Assembly: GCA_020054105.1 (NCBI GenBank)
Contig: JAGVLW010000082.1
Location: 1 to 41,828 of the forward strand
Length of the DNA stretch: 41,828 nucleotides
Source: Alphaproteobacteria bacterium
GTDB lineage: Bacteria > Pseudomonadota > Alphaproteobacteria > Rickettsiales > SXRF01
Direction: 5' to 3'
Part shown: positions 7,939 to 16,917 of the stretch, piece by piece
How positions within the stretch are numbered: position 1 is the first letter of the stretch
Layout: each line of letters starts with the position of its first letter
Position numbers and translations under genes: made by a program
The notes under the pieces: generated by a model
What the model was told of the DNA's origin: nothing
What the model saw: the letters and a program-made list of their open reading frames with translations, nothing else
The model's database searches: none

Positions 7939-9443
7939 GCCTGATCCATCTTTATTTCTTTATTTTGCGCAATGCGGGTGAATTTTCCCGGCCTGGTGAA
8001 AGCCTGCAGCGGGTCGGCGCTGTTTAGGATTTCGCCCTCGCCGGAATGTTTGTTGCCGCCGAAGCCCATGCCATGCGCCGGCGTTCCCGTGCCTTTGGGC
8101 GGGTTGATGAGCGCGTGCCCGGCGTCGCAATGCGCCGCGAAAACATCGGCCTCGCGCTGGCTTTGCGTATAAATCGCCCCGACCAGCCCGGCATTGTCAG
8201 GCGCACTTAGCATCGCAACCGCCTGGGCGACGTCGCCGGCGTAAGGCGCGATGAACAGCAGCGGCGCGAAAGTTTCCTTATGCATGATGGCGGTCTGGTC
8301 GGGCATCACCGCCAGCGCCGGCTCAACGACAAAGCCGTTCGGCGCTTGCTTTTCGAGCAGGCGCTTGCCGAAAATAAGTTTCCCGCCTTCCTGCGCGGCC
8401 TGCTTCTTGGCCTGTTCGAAGCGCGTAAACGCGTCGGCGTCGATCAGCGCCAGGTAGCCATAAGGATTCTCGGGATTGACGAGCGACGCCGTGACATGCG
8501 CCGACAAAAACTGCCCGATCGATCGTTCCAGGATCGCAACGGTTTTTTCCAGCATGTCGCGATGCACGATCAGCCGGCGCGTATTGGTGCAGCGCTGGCC
8601 GGTGGTGCCCAGGAAAGAACCCATCAGCGCGCCCAGCGACCATTCGAGCTGCGCATCCGAAAGCGCGTTTGAAATAATCGCGCCGTTATTGCCGCCCAGC
8701 TCCAATATGGGCGGGGCCGCATGGTTGCGTTTCTTGGCGAGCAGCGCCTTGATGCCCTGGCCCATGGCGACGCTGCCTGTGGCGCTGATCATATCCACCT
8801 GCTCGTGCGCGACAAGTATTTCGCCGACCTCGCGGCCGCCGATGGCCAACTGCAACAAATCATTATGCGCCCCCGCGGCGCTGTCGAAAATCGCCTTGCA
8901 GGCCAGCGCAGTCAGCGGCGTTTTTTCCGAAGGTTTCCACACCACCGCATTGCCCGCCAGCAACGCCGGGCCGCACGTCCAGTGTGCCACCGCGATGGGA
9001 AAATTAAACGAGGTAATCAGCCCGACCACGCCCACCGGCGGGCGCTCCTTGCGGCGCAGCATCCCATTCAATTCCGGCAGTGTCGCATCGTTGATGGTTT
9101 TAAGCAGTATGTCGGCGGCGGCGTCGACTTCGCCGGCCGCCTCTTTCGGCGTTTTCCCGGCTTCGATATGGATGATGTCGGCCAGCAGCTCGCGATGCGC
9201 TTTCAGCGCGCCAGCATAGCGTTCCACCAGCGCGGCGCGCTCTGCCCGCGTCTGCGCCGCGAACAGTTTTTGCGCGTGATGCGCTTTGGCGATTTTTTCG
9301 GAAAGCGACGGCAGCGTGTCTTGCGCGATAGTCGCCACCGTTTTGCCGTCGACAGGCGACGTTACCGCCAAGCCCGACGTTTCACCGAGCGATTGCGCGC
9401 TTTTCAAGGCCTTGAAAATATCCGTGATGCACAATGCGGTCAT
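7935..9443 (-). CDS. Aldehyde dehydrogenase, ALDH7 (antiquitin)-like
   Basis: A 502-aa NAD(P)-dependent aldehyde dehydrogenase. It has SFNFP (Asn147), LELGGNNGAI with general-base Glu248, and GTTGQRCTNTRR with nucleophile Cys285. ELGGNN and GQRCTxTRR are the wording of the ALDH7 class (alpha-aminoadipic semialdehyde dehydrogenase), and GFGGNKHSGEGE near the end also fits ALDH7. The ending does not resemble AstD, although the gene sits beside astB and a desuccinylase. It could oxidise aminoadipate semialdehyde (lysine catabolism) or stand in for succinylglutamate semialdehyde dehydrogenase; only the ALDH assignment is secure. It converges on the deacylase with a 4-bp overlap. Confidence 0.85.
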   Translation of the reverse strand: MTALCITDIFKALKSAQSLGETSGLAVTSPVDGKTVATIAQDTLPSLSEKIAKAHHAQKLFAAQTRAERAALVERYAGALKAHRELLADIIHIEAGKTPKEAAGEVDAAADILLKTINDATLPELNGMLRRKERPPVGVVGLITSFNFPIAVAHWTCGPALLAGNAVVWKPSEKTPLTALACKAIFDSAAGAHNDLLQLAIGGREVGEILVAHEQVDMISATGSVAMGQGIKALLAKKRNHAAPPILELGGNNGAIISNALSDAQLEWSLGALMGSFLGTTGQRCTNTRRLIVHRDMLEKTVAILERSIGQFLSAHVTASLVNPENPYGYLALIDADAFTRFEQAKKQAAQEGGKLIFGKRLLEKQAPNGFVVEPALAVMPDQTAIMHKETFAPLLFIAPYAGDVAQAVAMLSAPDNAGLVGAIYTQSQREADVFAAHCDAGHALINPPKGTGTPAHGMGFGGNKHSGEGEILNSADPLQAFTRPGKFTRIAQNKEIKMDQA

Positions 9444-9510
9444 AAAAATCTTCTGTACACTCGCATGGCATAAACCATCCGAAGCAAAACCGTAAATTTT
9501 GTACCCGCCC

Positions 9511-9643
9511 TCCTACGCTCACTTCGTGAGCTTCCACCTTCGCTAAAGCTTCGGTGGACTTACGTCGTAGCGCACTCCTTCGCCTAAGAACGGCCTTCAC
9601 GCGGCTTACGAAGGCGTAAGCCACCCGAAGCCGTAGGCGAAGG
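9511..9643. repeat. Cluster of nested palindromes abutting the tRNA-Lys 3' end
   Basis: Visible hairpins are GCTCAC-TTC-GTGAGC (9517-9531), GGCTTAC...GTAAGCC (9603-9622), and an enclosing pair CCTTCGCCTA (9577-9586) with TAGGCGAAGG (9634-9643). CCACC...GGTGG around 9535-9556 forms another. The cluster lies directly downstream of the leftward tRNA, whose encoded CCA ends at 9645. No coding potential was seen, and no U-run follows to make a standard terminator. Confidence 0.7.
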
Positions 9644-9644
9644 G

Positions 9645-9720
<76 letters not shown>

Positions 9721-9739
9721 ATCGCCTTGCGAATGCAAG

Positions 9740-9768
9740 GTAATAGGCGATTGTGCGGGGGAAGTAAA
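9740..9768 (-). promoter_or_regulatory. Probable sigma70-type promoter of tRNA-Lys
   Basis: On the minus strand TTTACT (-35) and TATTAC (-10) are separated by exactly 17 bp, about 20 bp upstream of the mature tRNA. A small CCTTGC/GCAAGG hairpin lies between the -10 and the tRNA. Each hexamer matches consensus at four of six positions. Confidence 0.5.
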
Positions 9769-9877
9769 CTGTTTTAAGCCGTATTGGGGAAAAGCATTAT
9801 AGCATGATCTGCAAAAATTATCCATTGGTTTTGCTGCCGTAATTCGCATCTAATTTGCTGAATTAGGGCGCTATTTT

Positions 9878-9906
9878 TGCTATACTGAAATTAGCATAAA
9901 AAGGAG
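9878..9906 (+). promoter_or_regulatory. Extended -10 promoter and Shine-Dalgarno of usg
   Basis: TG-C-TATACT (9878-9886) is a good extended -10 element; no clear -35 at normal spacing. AAGGAG (9901-9906) is an excellent ribosome-binding site 5 bp before the usg ATG at 9912, which fixes that start. Confidence 0.55.
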
Positions 9907-9911
9907 ACCCG

Positions 9912-10175
9912 ATGTCCGATTTAAAGCTGATGCTCCAGGATTACCGCCTGACCACCGCCGAAATCCTCTACCATCTTCCCGACCATCCGGTGATTTTGCA
10001 AAGCTATGTCTGGCAGGATCTCGACATTGCGCCGAAATTTCCGGTGCTGGAAAAATTCCTCGGTTTCTGGGAAACGCAGCTGGAAGGAAAGCTGCATTCG
10101 GTCAAGGTCGCCAGCGTCCAGCTTATCGCCCCGGCGCGGTTCGTATTCTGCAAGGGCGAGCTCAACGTGCATTAA
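9912..10175 (+). CDS. usg: Usg family protein
   Basis: An 87-aa protein that matches the alphaproteobacterial Usg family as I remember it. The signature stretch is LTTAEILYHLPDHP (13-26), then YVWQDLD and a LHSV segment before the C-terminus. In several alphaproteobacteria the gene lies upstream of trpF, whence the name; its molecular function is not established. Here it stands alone, with its own extended -10 promoter and strong Shine-Dalgarno, and is followed by two repeat elements instead of trp genes. No membrane segment or metal-binding motif is visible. Confidence 0.85.
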   Translation: MSDLKLMLQDYRLTTAEILYHLPDHPVILQSYVWQDLDIAPKFPVLEKFLGFWETQLEGKLHSVKVASVQLIAPARFVFCKGELNVH

Positions 10176-10213
10176 ACCGCACATCTAAACAATCCCGGAG
10201 ACTATTAGGTACC

Positions 10214-10292
10214 GTCATCCTTGCGTAGGCAGGGGATCTCTTTTTATGCTTGCGCAAGTGGTAAGAGAGATTCCCGCCTTCGCGGGAATGAC
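10214..10292. repeat. GTCATCC-type dispersed palindrome, copy 1
   Basis: Starts GTCATCCTTGCG and ends CGCGGGAATGAC, with inner GATCTC/GAGATT pairing and a central GCTTGCGCAAGTGG stem. It resembles the widespread bacterial repeats whose translation reads like IPAFAGMT. It lies between usg and family 1 copy B. Confidence 0.7.
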
Positions 10293-10306
10293 AAAACTGG
10301 GAAATC

Positions 10307-10431
10307 TAGAGCGTTTTGCTTTTAGTTCTGCGCTAGGCAGCCGAGGCGAGGCGCGCGCAGCGTACATTTAGTACGTGAGCACGCCGAGTCCGAAGGATAA
10401 CGACGCGCAGGACTAAAATGGAAATGCTCTA
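10307..10431. repeat. 125-bp palindromic element, family 1, copy B
   Basis: Begins TAGAGCGTTTTGC and ends GGAAATGCTCTA; homologous to 2320-2444 throughout, including the centre GTACATTTAGTACGTGAGCA and the GAGTCCGAAGGATAACGA block. Its terminal CTA (10429-10431) is the TAG stop codon of the leftward gene beside it. Confidence 0.9.
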
Positions 10432-10758
10432 GTTGTCTTCGCTTTCCATCTCGTCTTCTTCGTCGGAAACGTCGCTGCGGCGCTTGCGGTCGTTCTGCGG
10501 CTTCGATTTGACAAGTTTGCCTTTTTCCTCATCCCAGCGATATTGGAACACGACGGTCTTGGTGCCGGTGGTCACGATATCGCCATTGGCGAGCTGGAGC
10601 ACGTCGAACCCTTTTTGCAGGGCTTCCTGGATGAGCGAGGACGATTGGCGCAGGTAACGCGGGTCCAGCATCATATTGGTGATTTCCGGGTCGGCGTCGG
10701 GGTTGCGGCGGGGGGCTGACGGCAGGAAATGCTTGGATGTCAGGTTGATCTTTTTCAT
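10429..10758 (-). CDS. Small conserved-looking protein with acidic tail, function unknown
   Basis: A 109-aa soluble protein. The middle region (about 45-85) contains a patterned stretch, QLANGDIVTTGTKTV followed by VFQYRWDEEKG, which reads like a small beta-rich domain. It may resemble DUF2671-type proteins reported from Rickettsiales, but I cannot verify this. The last 25 residues are highly charged and end in an acidic run (SDEEDEMESEDN). The TAG stop comes from the adjoining palindromic element, so the acidic tail may owe its end point to that insertion. No operon partner. Confidence 0.65.
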   Translation of the reverse strand: MKKINLTSKHFLPSAPRRNPDADPEITNMMLDPRYLRQSSSLIQEALQKGFDVLQLANGDIVTTGTKTVVFQYRWDEEKGKLVKSKPQNDRKRRSDVSDEEDEMESEDN

Positions 10759-11062
10759 GGGGTAACCTTATTGCGCCAATGGTTAAAATTTTTGTCGTTG
10801 TCGTGTTTTTCGGAATCTGTCAATTGCCTATGCCGCTCCCGGCCATGCGTTGCAAACATGAGATAACTCTGCATTTTTGCCACTTATCTGTCTTAGGAAA
10901 TTTTACCCGGACTGTCAATATATATCGAGAGAGAATTTACTATTATATCCCGTTTATTAACCTTTAAATCTACTGGCCAGTCTAAAATGGCAAAAAAATG
11001 CCACACTTGCATAGTAGCGCAAGTGTGGCGAGGGGGGCTTTAAAGGGTCTTACTTATTTACC
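10759..11062. other. Intergenic stretch between the small acidic-tail gene and flgE
   Basis: About 300 bp without a convincing gene. A 62-codon rightward frame at 10779-10967 has no ribosome-binding site and no recognisable content. The part from about 10880 to 10990 is A/T-rich. The right part holds the flgE terminator. Confidence 0.6.
10992..11029 (-). terminator. Rho-independent terminator of the flagellar block (downstream of flgE)
   Basis: On the minus strand, about 30 bp after the flgE stop, GCCACACTTGC pairs with GCAAGTGTGGC around an 8-nt loop (11000-11029), followed by A and seven T residues. This is a textbook intrinsic terminator in the leftward direction. Confidence 0.9.
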
Positions 11063-14000
11063 CTATCTGATGATCTGGTTGAGCGCCTCCAGCAAATTGT
11101 CGGCGGTCGAGATCACTTTCGTGTTCGCCTGGTAGGAACGCTGGGCAACGATCATGTCGGTCAGCTGTCCCGCCAATTCCACGTTCGACTGCTCGAGCGA
11201 GGACGGCGCGATTTTTCCGACGCCGCTGGAGCCGGGCTGACGCAAGTTCACTTCGCCCGAAAGCGACGACTGCGCATAGACGTTGCCCGAGACCGCTTCC
11301 ATCTGGTTGGGGTTGGCGAATTTGGCCAGCGGAATTTTAAACAGCCGCTGCGTTTCACCGTTATTGAAGCTCGCGACCACGAAGCCGTTCTCGTCGATCG
11401 TCACGCCGAGCAGGTCGCCCACCGGCGCGCCGTTCTGGTTGACGAAGTTCACCTTGAAATCGCTGTTGAACTGGCTGAGGCCGTCGGACTTACCGATATT
11501 GGTAGCTCCGGGCGTCCCAAACGGTTCGCCGGCGGTGCCCCAATCGAAGGTAATGTCGCTCGGCACAGCGCCGTTCGTCCAGGTGATGTTCAGCTCCTGC
11601 GTCAAACCGGCGCTGATGTCGAACAAGCTGCCGTCGCCGTTGAACGTCACGATGCCGTTGGCGATCTGGCCGTTAGGCAGCGAGCTGATGATGTCGTCGG
11701 CAGGCACCGCGTACACTTCCACCGCCCAGGTATTGACGGCGGTTTTGATGAACGCCACCGTCAGGTCATGGCCGGTGCCCAGCGCGTCGAACACGCGAAG
11801 CGGGCGGCTGAACTGCGGCGGAATGCTGCCCGAAGACATGTTCTTCGTGCTGTCGGTCGCGCCGTAAGCGGGCCCGAGCGGGCCGGTGCTTCTGGCGGTA
11901 AAGCCGCTGCCGAAGGCCGCATGGTCGACCAGGCCGAGTTCAGTCACCACCGAGCCGGAGTTGATCGGCTGCGTCACCACCAGGCTGAGCGGGCCGGCCG
12001 GGTTGGTGACGGAGGTGCTGGCTTCCGCCAAACTATTCGCAATGATCTCGTAGGTGTTGGTGTCGATCACGCGGATGGTAAACAGGCCCGTAAGATTGGC
12101 GTCGGTAAGGCCGTTATAGGGGCCGCCGGTGGTGGTGATCTCAATAACGTCGCCGGTGGTGTAGCCGTGCGATGCATGTGCGATCTGCACTGCGCCGCTG
12201 CCTGCCGTCATGGTGAACGGCGCGACGGATGCGGACAATGTCACCGTGGTCGGCGAAAGCGGCGACCGGTCGGCAAAGGTGATCGTCGTCAGCGGGTCGT
12301 CGGCATTGATATCAAGGCTTGCCGCGCCGACCGGGTTGGAGATACTGGCGGACAGGCCGCTGGAATTATTGACCAGCGATGCCAGGCTTTGCAGCGACGA
12401 GAAGCGGTCGGTGCCGACAGCCACCTGCGCCAGTCCAAGCTCGCGCACCCAGTCGATGCCCGACTGAATGCTGCTGCCGGAGCCGGTGGCAATGTTTGAG
12501 CCGTTGGTGAAGCTAAGCGCCGCATTGGCATCGACGGCGCTTACGAACAGGCGGTTATTGACGATGCGTGCCGACAGCGTGGCGACCGAATTGATCGCCG
12601 TGGCCAGGGTGTTCAAATTGTTGAACTGGCCGAGCTGGGCGTTGGGCGAAGACGAGGTGTAGGTAAACGTGTAGGTATTGCTGCCGGTAGCGATTTCAAA
12701 GGTCTTGGCCGCCGCGGTAAAATCGTTGATGTTATGGCCCGAGCCGACATCGCCGGAGATGAAGATCTTCGTCGGGTCGGTCGCATCCAAAATACCGCCG
12801 GTGAAGGGGCGCATGTTCACGGTCGTCGAGGCGTTGCCGCCGCCGCCGCTTGCCGTAGCGGCCGTCTCGACCGAGATCTGGTAATGATCGTCATCGATGA
12901 CGGTGACGATGAATTTATCGTTCAGGTCGGTGATGGGGATGCCGTTGATGGCCGAGCTGACGCCGGAAATCGTGACCACCTCGCCGGTGACCAGCCCATG
13001 ATCGGCCTGGCGCACCAGCACAGTCGTGCTGTCGTCGGTGGTGGCGAAGGGCTGAACGGTGGAGGTGATGACGTTGGTGCCGCCGCCGGTCGCCGCAACG
13101 GTCGGATCGGCCGCACTGACTACGGTGATGTCATAAGTGTTGGTCGTCACGTTCGAGACGAGATGTGTGGTGTTGAATTCTGCGGCGGTAATGGCGCCGA
13201 TGGTCGCCGGTACGTTGGCATAGGTAATGGCGTCGCCGTTGGACAAGCCGTGCGCCGTCGAGGTGACGCGCACGATGCTCGTATAAGGGCCGGCGCCGGT
13301 CTTGCTGATAATTTCCAGGGGAGCGGCACCCGTCGGCGAAGGCGCTGCGCCGGTTCCAAATGCCTCCGGCCCGATCGTGTCGGATGCCGGCTGCACCGCC
13401 CGCGCATTATCGCCCACGCCCGAGCCGGTCGGTGCGATGATGTTGCGGCCATAGGTGAAGCCGCCGTAGCGGTAGGTATAGGTAAGACCACCGCCGGTGC
13501 TGACGGTGAATTTATCGCCGCGCTCGATATGGTTTACCGCGGCGGTCAGGCCTAGGCTGTCGGGCACGATAATATCCTTGGCCTTGATGCCGAAATTCAC
13601 CGCGTTAGCCGAATCGAACGCTGCCGTGCCGGCCGTGCCTGGGAAAATGGAGGTGGCGGAATTTAAGTTAGCGCCGATCGCCACGGTCGAGGTCGAGGCG
13701 GCAACGCCGGTCAGGTTTTGCACGTTGACGGTGCGCAAGCTGCTTAAGTTGGCGTTGGAAGTAGTATTGATGTTGCCTGCCTCGCCGGGAAGCCGGCCGT
13801 CGCGGTCGAGCGGCCAGGCTTGCAGGAAGAAGCCGCCGGAGTTTTTAAAATTGCCGGTGGAATCCTGACGGAACGAGCCGGCGCGGGTGAATAATACCTG
13901 CCCGCTCTGATCCGCCGCCGTGTTGACGGCAAAGAAGCCTTCGCCGGAGATGGCGATGTCGGTGGAGGAGTCGGTGGATTGCAGCAAGCCCTGCTTATCG

Positions 14001-14206
14001 ACCTGCTGGCGATTGCCGCCGATGACGCCGCCGGGCGAATAGGATGAAGAGCTGGCCGCCGTGGTGACCAGGCTCTGAAACTGCGCCGAGCCGCCTTTAT
14101 AGCCGATCGTATTGACGTTGGAAATATTGTCGGAGATGATGCCGATGCGGTTACTCTGCGAAGTCAACCCCGATACGCCCGAAAATAACGCTCCATATAA
14201 TGACAT
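11063..14206 (-). CDS. flgE: Flagellar hook protein FlgE, greatly enlarged
   Basis: A 1047-aa hook subunit. The N-terminus (SLYGALFSGVSGLTSQSNRI, then SDNISNVNTIGYKGG) and C-terminus (NVELAGQLTDMIVAQRSYQA, ending LLEALNQIIR) are the conserved rod/hook D0 helices. IAISGEGFFAV and the FlgE core region after about residue 795 (RPLRVFDALGTGHDLTVAF) also match. Typical FlgE is about 400-500 residues; here the middle (about 290-760) is expanded. It contains three copies of a repeat with the pattern HGLxxGDxV...NG...F/hIxVIDxxxYxI (about 311-365, 395-450, 672-725). This repeat recurs once in FlgK. The gene lies last in the leftward block, 17 bp after flgD, preceded by AGGAG and followed by a strong terminator. 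Confidence 0.93.
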   Translation of the reverse strand: MSLYGALFSGVSGLTSQSNRIGIISDNISNVNTIGYKGGSAQFQSLVTTAASSSSYSPGGVIGGNRQQVDKQGLLQSTDSSTDIAISGEGFFAVNTAADQSGQVLFTRAGSFRQDSTGNFKNSGGFFLQAWPLDRDGRLPGEAGNINTTSNANLSSLRTVNVQNLTGVAASTSTVAIGANLNSATSIFPGTAGTAAFDSANAVNFGIKAKDIIVPDSLGLTAAVNHIERGDKFTVSTGGGLTYTYRYGGFTYGRNIIAPTGSGVGDNARAVQPASDTIGPEAFGTGAAPSPTGAAPLEIISKTGAGPYTSIVRVTSTAHGLSNGDAITYANVPATIGAITAAEFNTTHLVSNVTTNTYDITVVSAADPTVAATGGGTNVITSTVQPFATTDDSTTVLVRQADHGLVTGEVVTISGVSSAINGIPITDLNDKFIVTVIDDDHYQISVETAATASGGGGNASTTVNMRPFTGGILDATDPTKIFISGDVGSGHNINDFTAAAKTFEIATGSNTYTFTYTSSSPNAQLGQFNNLNTLATAINSVATLSARIVNNRLFVSAVDANAALSFTNGSNIATGSGSSIQSGIDWVRELGLAQVAVGTDRFSSLQSLASLVNNSSGLSASISNPVGAASLDINADDPLTTITFADRSPLSPTTVTLSASVAPFTMTAGSGAVQIAHASHGYTTGDVIEITTTGGPYNGLTDANLTGLFTIRVIDTNTYEIIANSLAEASTSVTNPAGPLSLVVTQPINSGSVVTELGLVDHAAFGSGFTARSTGPLGPAYGATDSTKNMSSGSIPPQFSRPLRVFDALGTGHDLTVAFIKTAVNTWAVEVYAVPADDIISSLPNGQIANGIVTFNGDGSLFDISAGLTQELNITWTNGAVPSDITFDWGTAGEPFGTPGATNIGKSDGLSQFNSDFKVNFVNQNGAPVGDLLGVTIDENGFVVASFNNGETQRLFKIPLAKFANPNQMEAVSGNVYAQSSLSGEVNLRQPGSSGVGKIAPSSLEQSNVELAGQLTDMIVAQRSYQANTKVISTADNLLEALNQIIR

Positions 14207-14223
14207 AATCCTGCTCCTGTCTG

Positions 14224-14931
14224 TTAACTGTTGGTATTGTTATTGGTGGTGGTCGGCGCCAAGCGGATGGACGCCACTTTTTCAATCGGTATCGAAATAT
14301 CGCCGATGGAGAGATAGACGCTGCCGTTGGCGCTATCGACCGAGGTGACGACCCCGGAGATAAAATTCGCCACGGCGATGTCTTCTTGCGCGCCGTCTTT
14401 GGCTAGAACCTTGATGCTATAAGTGCCGGCGGGCATGGGCTCGCCGTTGCTGCCCTTGCCGTCCCACACGAACTCGTTGCGGCCGGAGGCCTTGAGGGCC
14501 GGCCCGGTATAAACCGTTGCGCCGGTGCTGTCGGTGATGGTGACGTTGGCGGTGGTCGCTTCCTTGTTCAGGTAATAGACGAACGTCGCCTCGCCGTTTG
14601 CCAGCTCGGCGACATTGCCGCTGGCTTCGATCTGCTTGCCGATGTAGGAAACCACGCTGTTATATTGTGTCGCGCTATAGATGCTGATGAGCCGCTCCAG
14701 GTTTTTGTTGGTGTTGATCTGCTGCTCGACCTGGCTGAGTGAGGCAATCTGCTGCGTCAGCTGGTTGGTGTCGGCCGGCGCGGTCGGATCCTGGTTCTTG
14801 AGCTGGGTGGTCAGCAATTTCAAAAAATCGTCGAGATTGCTGCCGAGCTTGCTGCGCGCCGCATCGGTTTCGCTTTGCGACTGGCTGCCGGTCACCCGGT
14901 TGATATTGTCGTATGTACTGACGTCTATCAT
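14224..14931 (-). CDS. flgD: Flagellar hook assembly (capping) protein FlgD
   Basis: A 235-aa scaffold that caps the growing hook and lets FlgE polymerise. The N-terminal signature is DDFLKLLTTQLKNQDPTAP (34-52), then QQIASLSQVEQQINTNKNLE. A Fn3/FLG-Ig-like middle follows, with SGRNEFVWDGKGSNGEPMPAG (about 140-160). It ends in the SIGDISIPIEKVASIRL segment typical of alphaproteobacterial FlgD. It is placed between fliK and flgE, the usual order, with short spacers of 9 bp and 17 bp. Confidence 0.93.
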   Translation of the reverse strand: MIDVSTYDNINRVTGSQSQSETDAARSKLGSNLDDFLKLLTTQLKNQDPTAPADTNQLTQQIASLSQVEQQINTNKNLERLISIYSATQYNSVVSYIGKQIEASGNVAELANGEATFVYYLNKEATTANVTITDSTGATVYTGPALKASGRNEFVWDGKGSNGEPMPAGTYSIKVLAKDGAQEDIAVANFISGVVTSVDSANGSVYLSIGDISIPIEKVASIRLAPTTTNNNTNS

Positions 14932-14940
14932 GACTGTCTC

Positions 14941-16734
14941 CTATATCGTAATGTCCAAGCCTTCGTTGACCTGCACCGCGTAGCTTCTCGAAATGACGTT
15001 AAGATCGATGGTCTCTTCCTCTGGCAACGCAATCGGCATCGCAGGCAGCGATTGCCGCGCCCAGGCCTGCTCCTGCGCTTCCTGCTGGCCACCGCGCAAA
15101 TTGAAGCTCAGGCTGCTGCTATCGGCATTGAGGCCGGCATCGCTGAGCGCCTGTTCCAGGCCGCGCGAATCGCGCTGAAGCATCTCAAGCGTCTGCTTAT
15201 TATCGGCGATGATGGTGACGCCGGTCTTGCCGTCGGCGGCGACATGCAGCCGGATGTCGAGCTTGCCGAGTGATTCCGGATGCAATTGAATCTGGATCTG
15301 GCTGCTGCCGTCGCGCAGCGCCGTCCGTATATGAAAGAGTACCTGCTCCGCCACCGGCGCTTGCGCCGTATGGCTCAGGAGCCGTGAAAAGGCAGCGACA
15401 TTGGTCGCCTCGGCCGATTTCGCGCCGCCGCCGGGCGACACGCCGGCAATGGAAGCCGGCTGTTGGAACGTTTCCTTACTATCGCCGCCGCCGGTCTGGC
15501 TGCCTTGATTTCCGGAGAAATGATTGGCCGATGCCGACGCCACTTGCGCAGTAAGCGCGGGCGTTTTTGCCGCGTCCTGAACCGGCGCCGTTTGCGGCAC
15601 GGCGATAATTTTTTCCGCGCTCACGCGCGCCGCGAGCGTATTTGCGGTTTCCTCTTGAACCGTCGCTTTGTTAAGCCCAAGCGTTTGCGCTAGTGCCTGC
15701 GTGCTTACCAACGGATCGGAGGCGGTTGGGTTAACGGTAGTATCATGGGCAATGGCTTTGTGTGCCTCGCCGTTTGCTCTCGCCAACAGCAATTTAAACG
15801 CATCCAGCGTGCCGGCCAGCGCCGCTTGAATATTTTCCAGCGATGCTTTGATTTGTGCGTGCTCGCCGCTATCGCTCAATTGCAGCAATACCGCATCGAT
15901 GCCCGATTTCGCTCCGGCAAAAAATGCCGCCGCGTCTTCGCTGCCGCCATGATCTTGCAGCAGCTGGTCGAAACGATTGAGGTGGGCGAGCAAGGCGTTG
16001 AAGAAATCCACCGGCGAGCGCACGGGCGCCGACGCTTGCGCCGCATCAGGCGACAATCCCGCCGTAATGCCGAAAAGCACCGTGGTGGTCTGCACGATTT
16101 TGATCGAGGTGATTTCGATGGTCCCGTTGGTAAGGCCGCTGATTAGATCGTTGAGCTGTTGCTTGAGTGCAAAAATTTTATCGCGCAGTTCTTGCACAAG
16201 CTGTTTGTTGCCGCCTTCCGAAGTGACCACGGCCACATCCTTGCCGTCGTCCGCCGGCGCGGCATCTTGCGTTGCTTCCGCTTGTGCGTCGCCATTCTTA
16301 GCGGATTTAGTGGCGGCTTTCGCCGAAGATTTTCCTGATTTTGCAGCTGGCGCGGTATGGGCGCGATCATCGTCGACGGAGGTTTTTTCCTTTTGCGGTG
16401 CTGCGTTCTTGCCGGGTTTTTCGGCCGGCGCGCGCTTTTGCGCCTGCGCCCGGACCTCGTTATCCTGCGGCCTGGACCCGCTGCGCTTGTCATTCTTGCC
16501 GGCAGCATCCACCGATGTCTTCGCTACGGCCAGCACCGAAGCGACCGGATCGGCCTGGGTGCTTTTCGCGGCGGCCTGTTTGGCGAGCGCCTGCCCGCCG
16601 TCTTGCGCGCCGTCGCCGGCGTTCAGCAGCTCAAGAAAACTCTCCCGTTGCGTTGATGTTTTTACGGCCGGCTGGTTAGCAGCATTGATCGCCGAAGCGG
16701 CGGCCTTTAATTGCTGAGTCGATACTGAGGTCAT
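14941..16734 (-). CDS. fliK: Flagellar hook-length control protein FliK
   Basis: A 597-aa secreted ruler protein that sets hook length and triggers the export switch. The C-terminal Flg_hook domain is clear: QIQIQLHPESLGKLDIRLHV (about 495-515), then ADNKQTLEMLQRDSRGLEQ and ALSDAGLN. The N-terminal two thirds is low-complexity and Ala/Lys/Asp-rich, as usual for the ruler part. I start at the ATG at 16734 (TSVSTQQLKAAA); the frame stays open 32 codons upstream but that stretch has no FliK character. It is followed 9 bp later by flgD. Between it and fliS lies a 180-bp gap with a double-hairpin element. Confidence 0.9.
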   Translation of the reverse strand: MTSVSTQQLKAAASAINAANQPAVKTSTQRESFLELLNAGDGAQDGGQALAKQAAAKSTQADPVASVLAVAKTSVDAAGKNDKRSGSRPQDNEVRAQAQKRAPAEKPGKNAAPQKEKTSVDDDRAHTAPAAKSGKSSAKAATKSAKNGDAQAEATQDAAPADDGKDVAVVTSEGGNKQLVQELRDKIFALKQQLNDLISGLTNGTIEITSIKIVQTTTVLFGITAGLSPDAAQASAPVRSPVDFFNALLAHLNRFDQLLQDHGGSEDAAAFFAGAKSGIDAVLLQLSDSGEHAQIKASLENIQAALAGTLDAFKLLLARANGEAHKAIAHDTTVNPTASDPLVSTQALAQTLGLNKATVQEETANTLAARVSAEKIIAVPQTAPVQDAAKTPALTAQVASASANHFSGNQGSQTGGGDSKETFQQPASIAGVSPGGGAKSAEATNVAAFSRLLSHTAQAPVAEQVLFHIRTALRDGSSQIQIQLHPESLGKLDIRLHVAADGKTGVTIIADNKQTLEMLQRDSRGLEQALSDAGLNADSSSLSFNLRGGQQEAQEQAWARQSLPAMPIALPEEETIDLNVISRSYAVQVNEGLDITI

Positions 16735-16813
16735 ACATTGTCCCGTATATGCGTTTGCGCAAACTCTTACGAAACATCTGTAATGCAAGCCCTGTGCCAA
16801 ACCTCTCTTATCT

Positions 16814-16892
16814 CCCGAATTTGCTTGCAAATTCTAGGGGAACCCGGTCGTAAGCAATATTGGACGGCCCTAGAATTCCTGCGGAATTCGGG
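16814..16892. repeat. Double-hairpin palindromic element between fliS and fliK
   Basis: The left arm CCCGAATT...AATTCTAGGG (16814-16839) and the right arm CCCTAGAATT...AATTCGGG (16868-16892) are inverted copies. Each arm also folds on itself (GAATTTGC...AAATTC; GAATTCCTGCGGAATTC). It lies in the 183-bp gap upstream of fliK and downstream of fliS. It could act as a terminator-like or mRNA-stabilising structure. Confidence 0.75.
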
Positions 16893-16917
16893 CCATGACG
16901 ATTTTTGATGGACTAAA

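Noticed and set aside
10779..10967. A 62-codon rightward frame between the acidic-tail gene and flgE
   Set aside because: No ribosome-binding site, no homology recognised, mixed hydrophobic and Cys/His content typical of chance A/T-rich frames.
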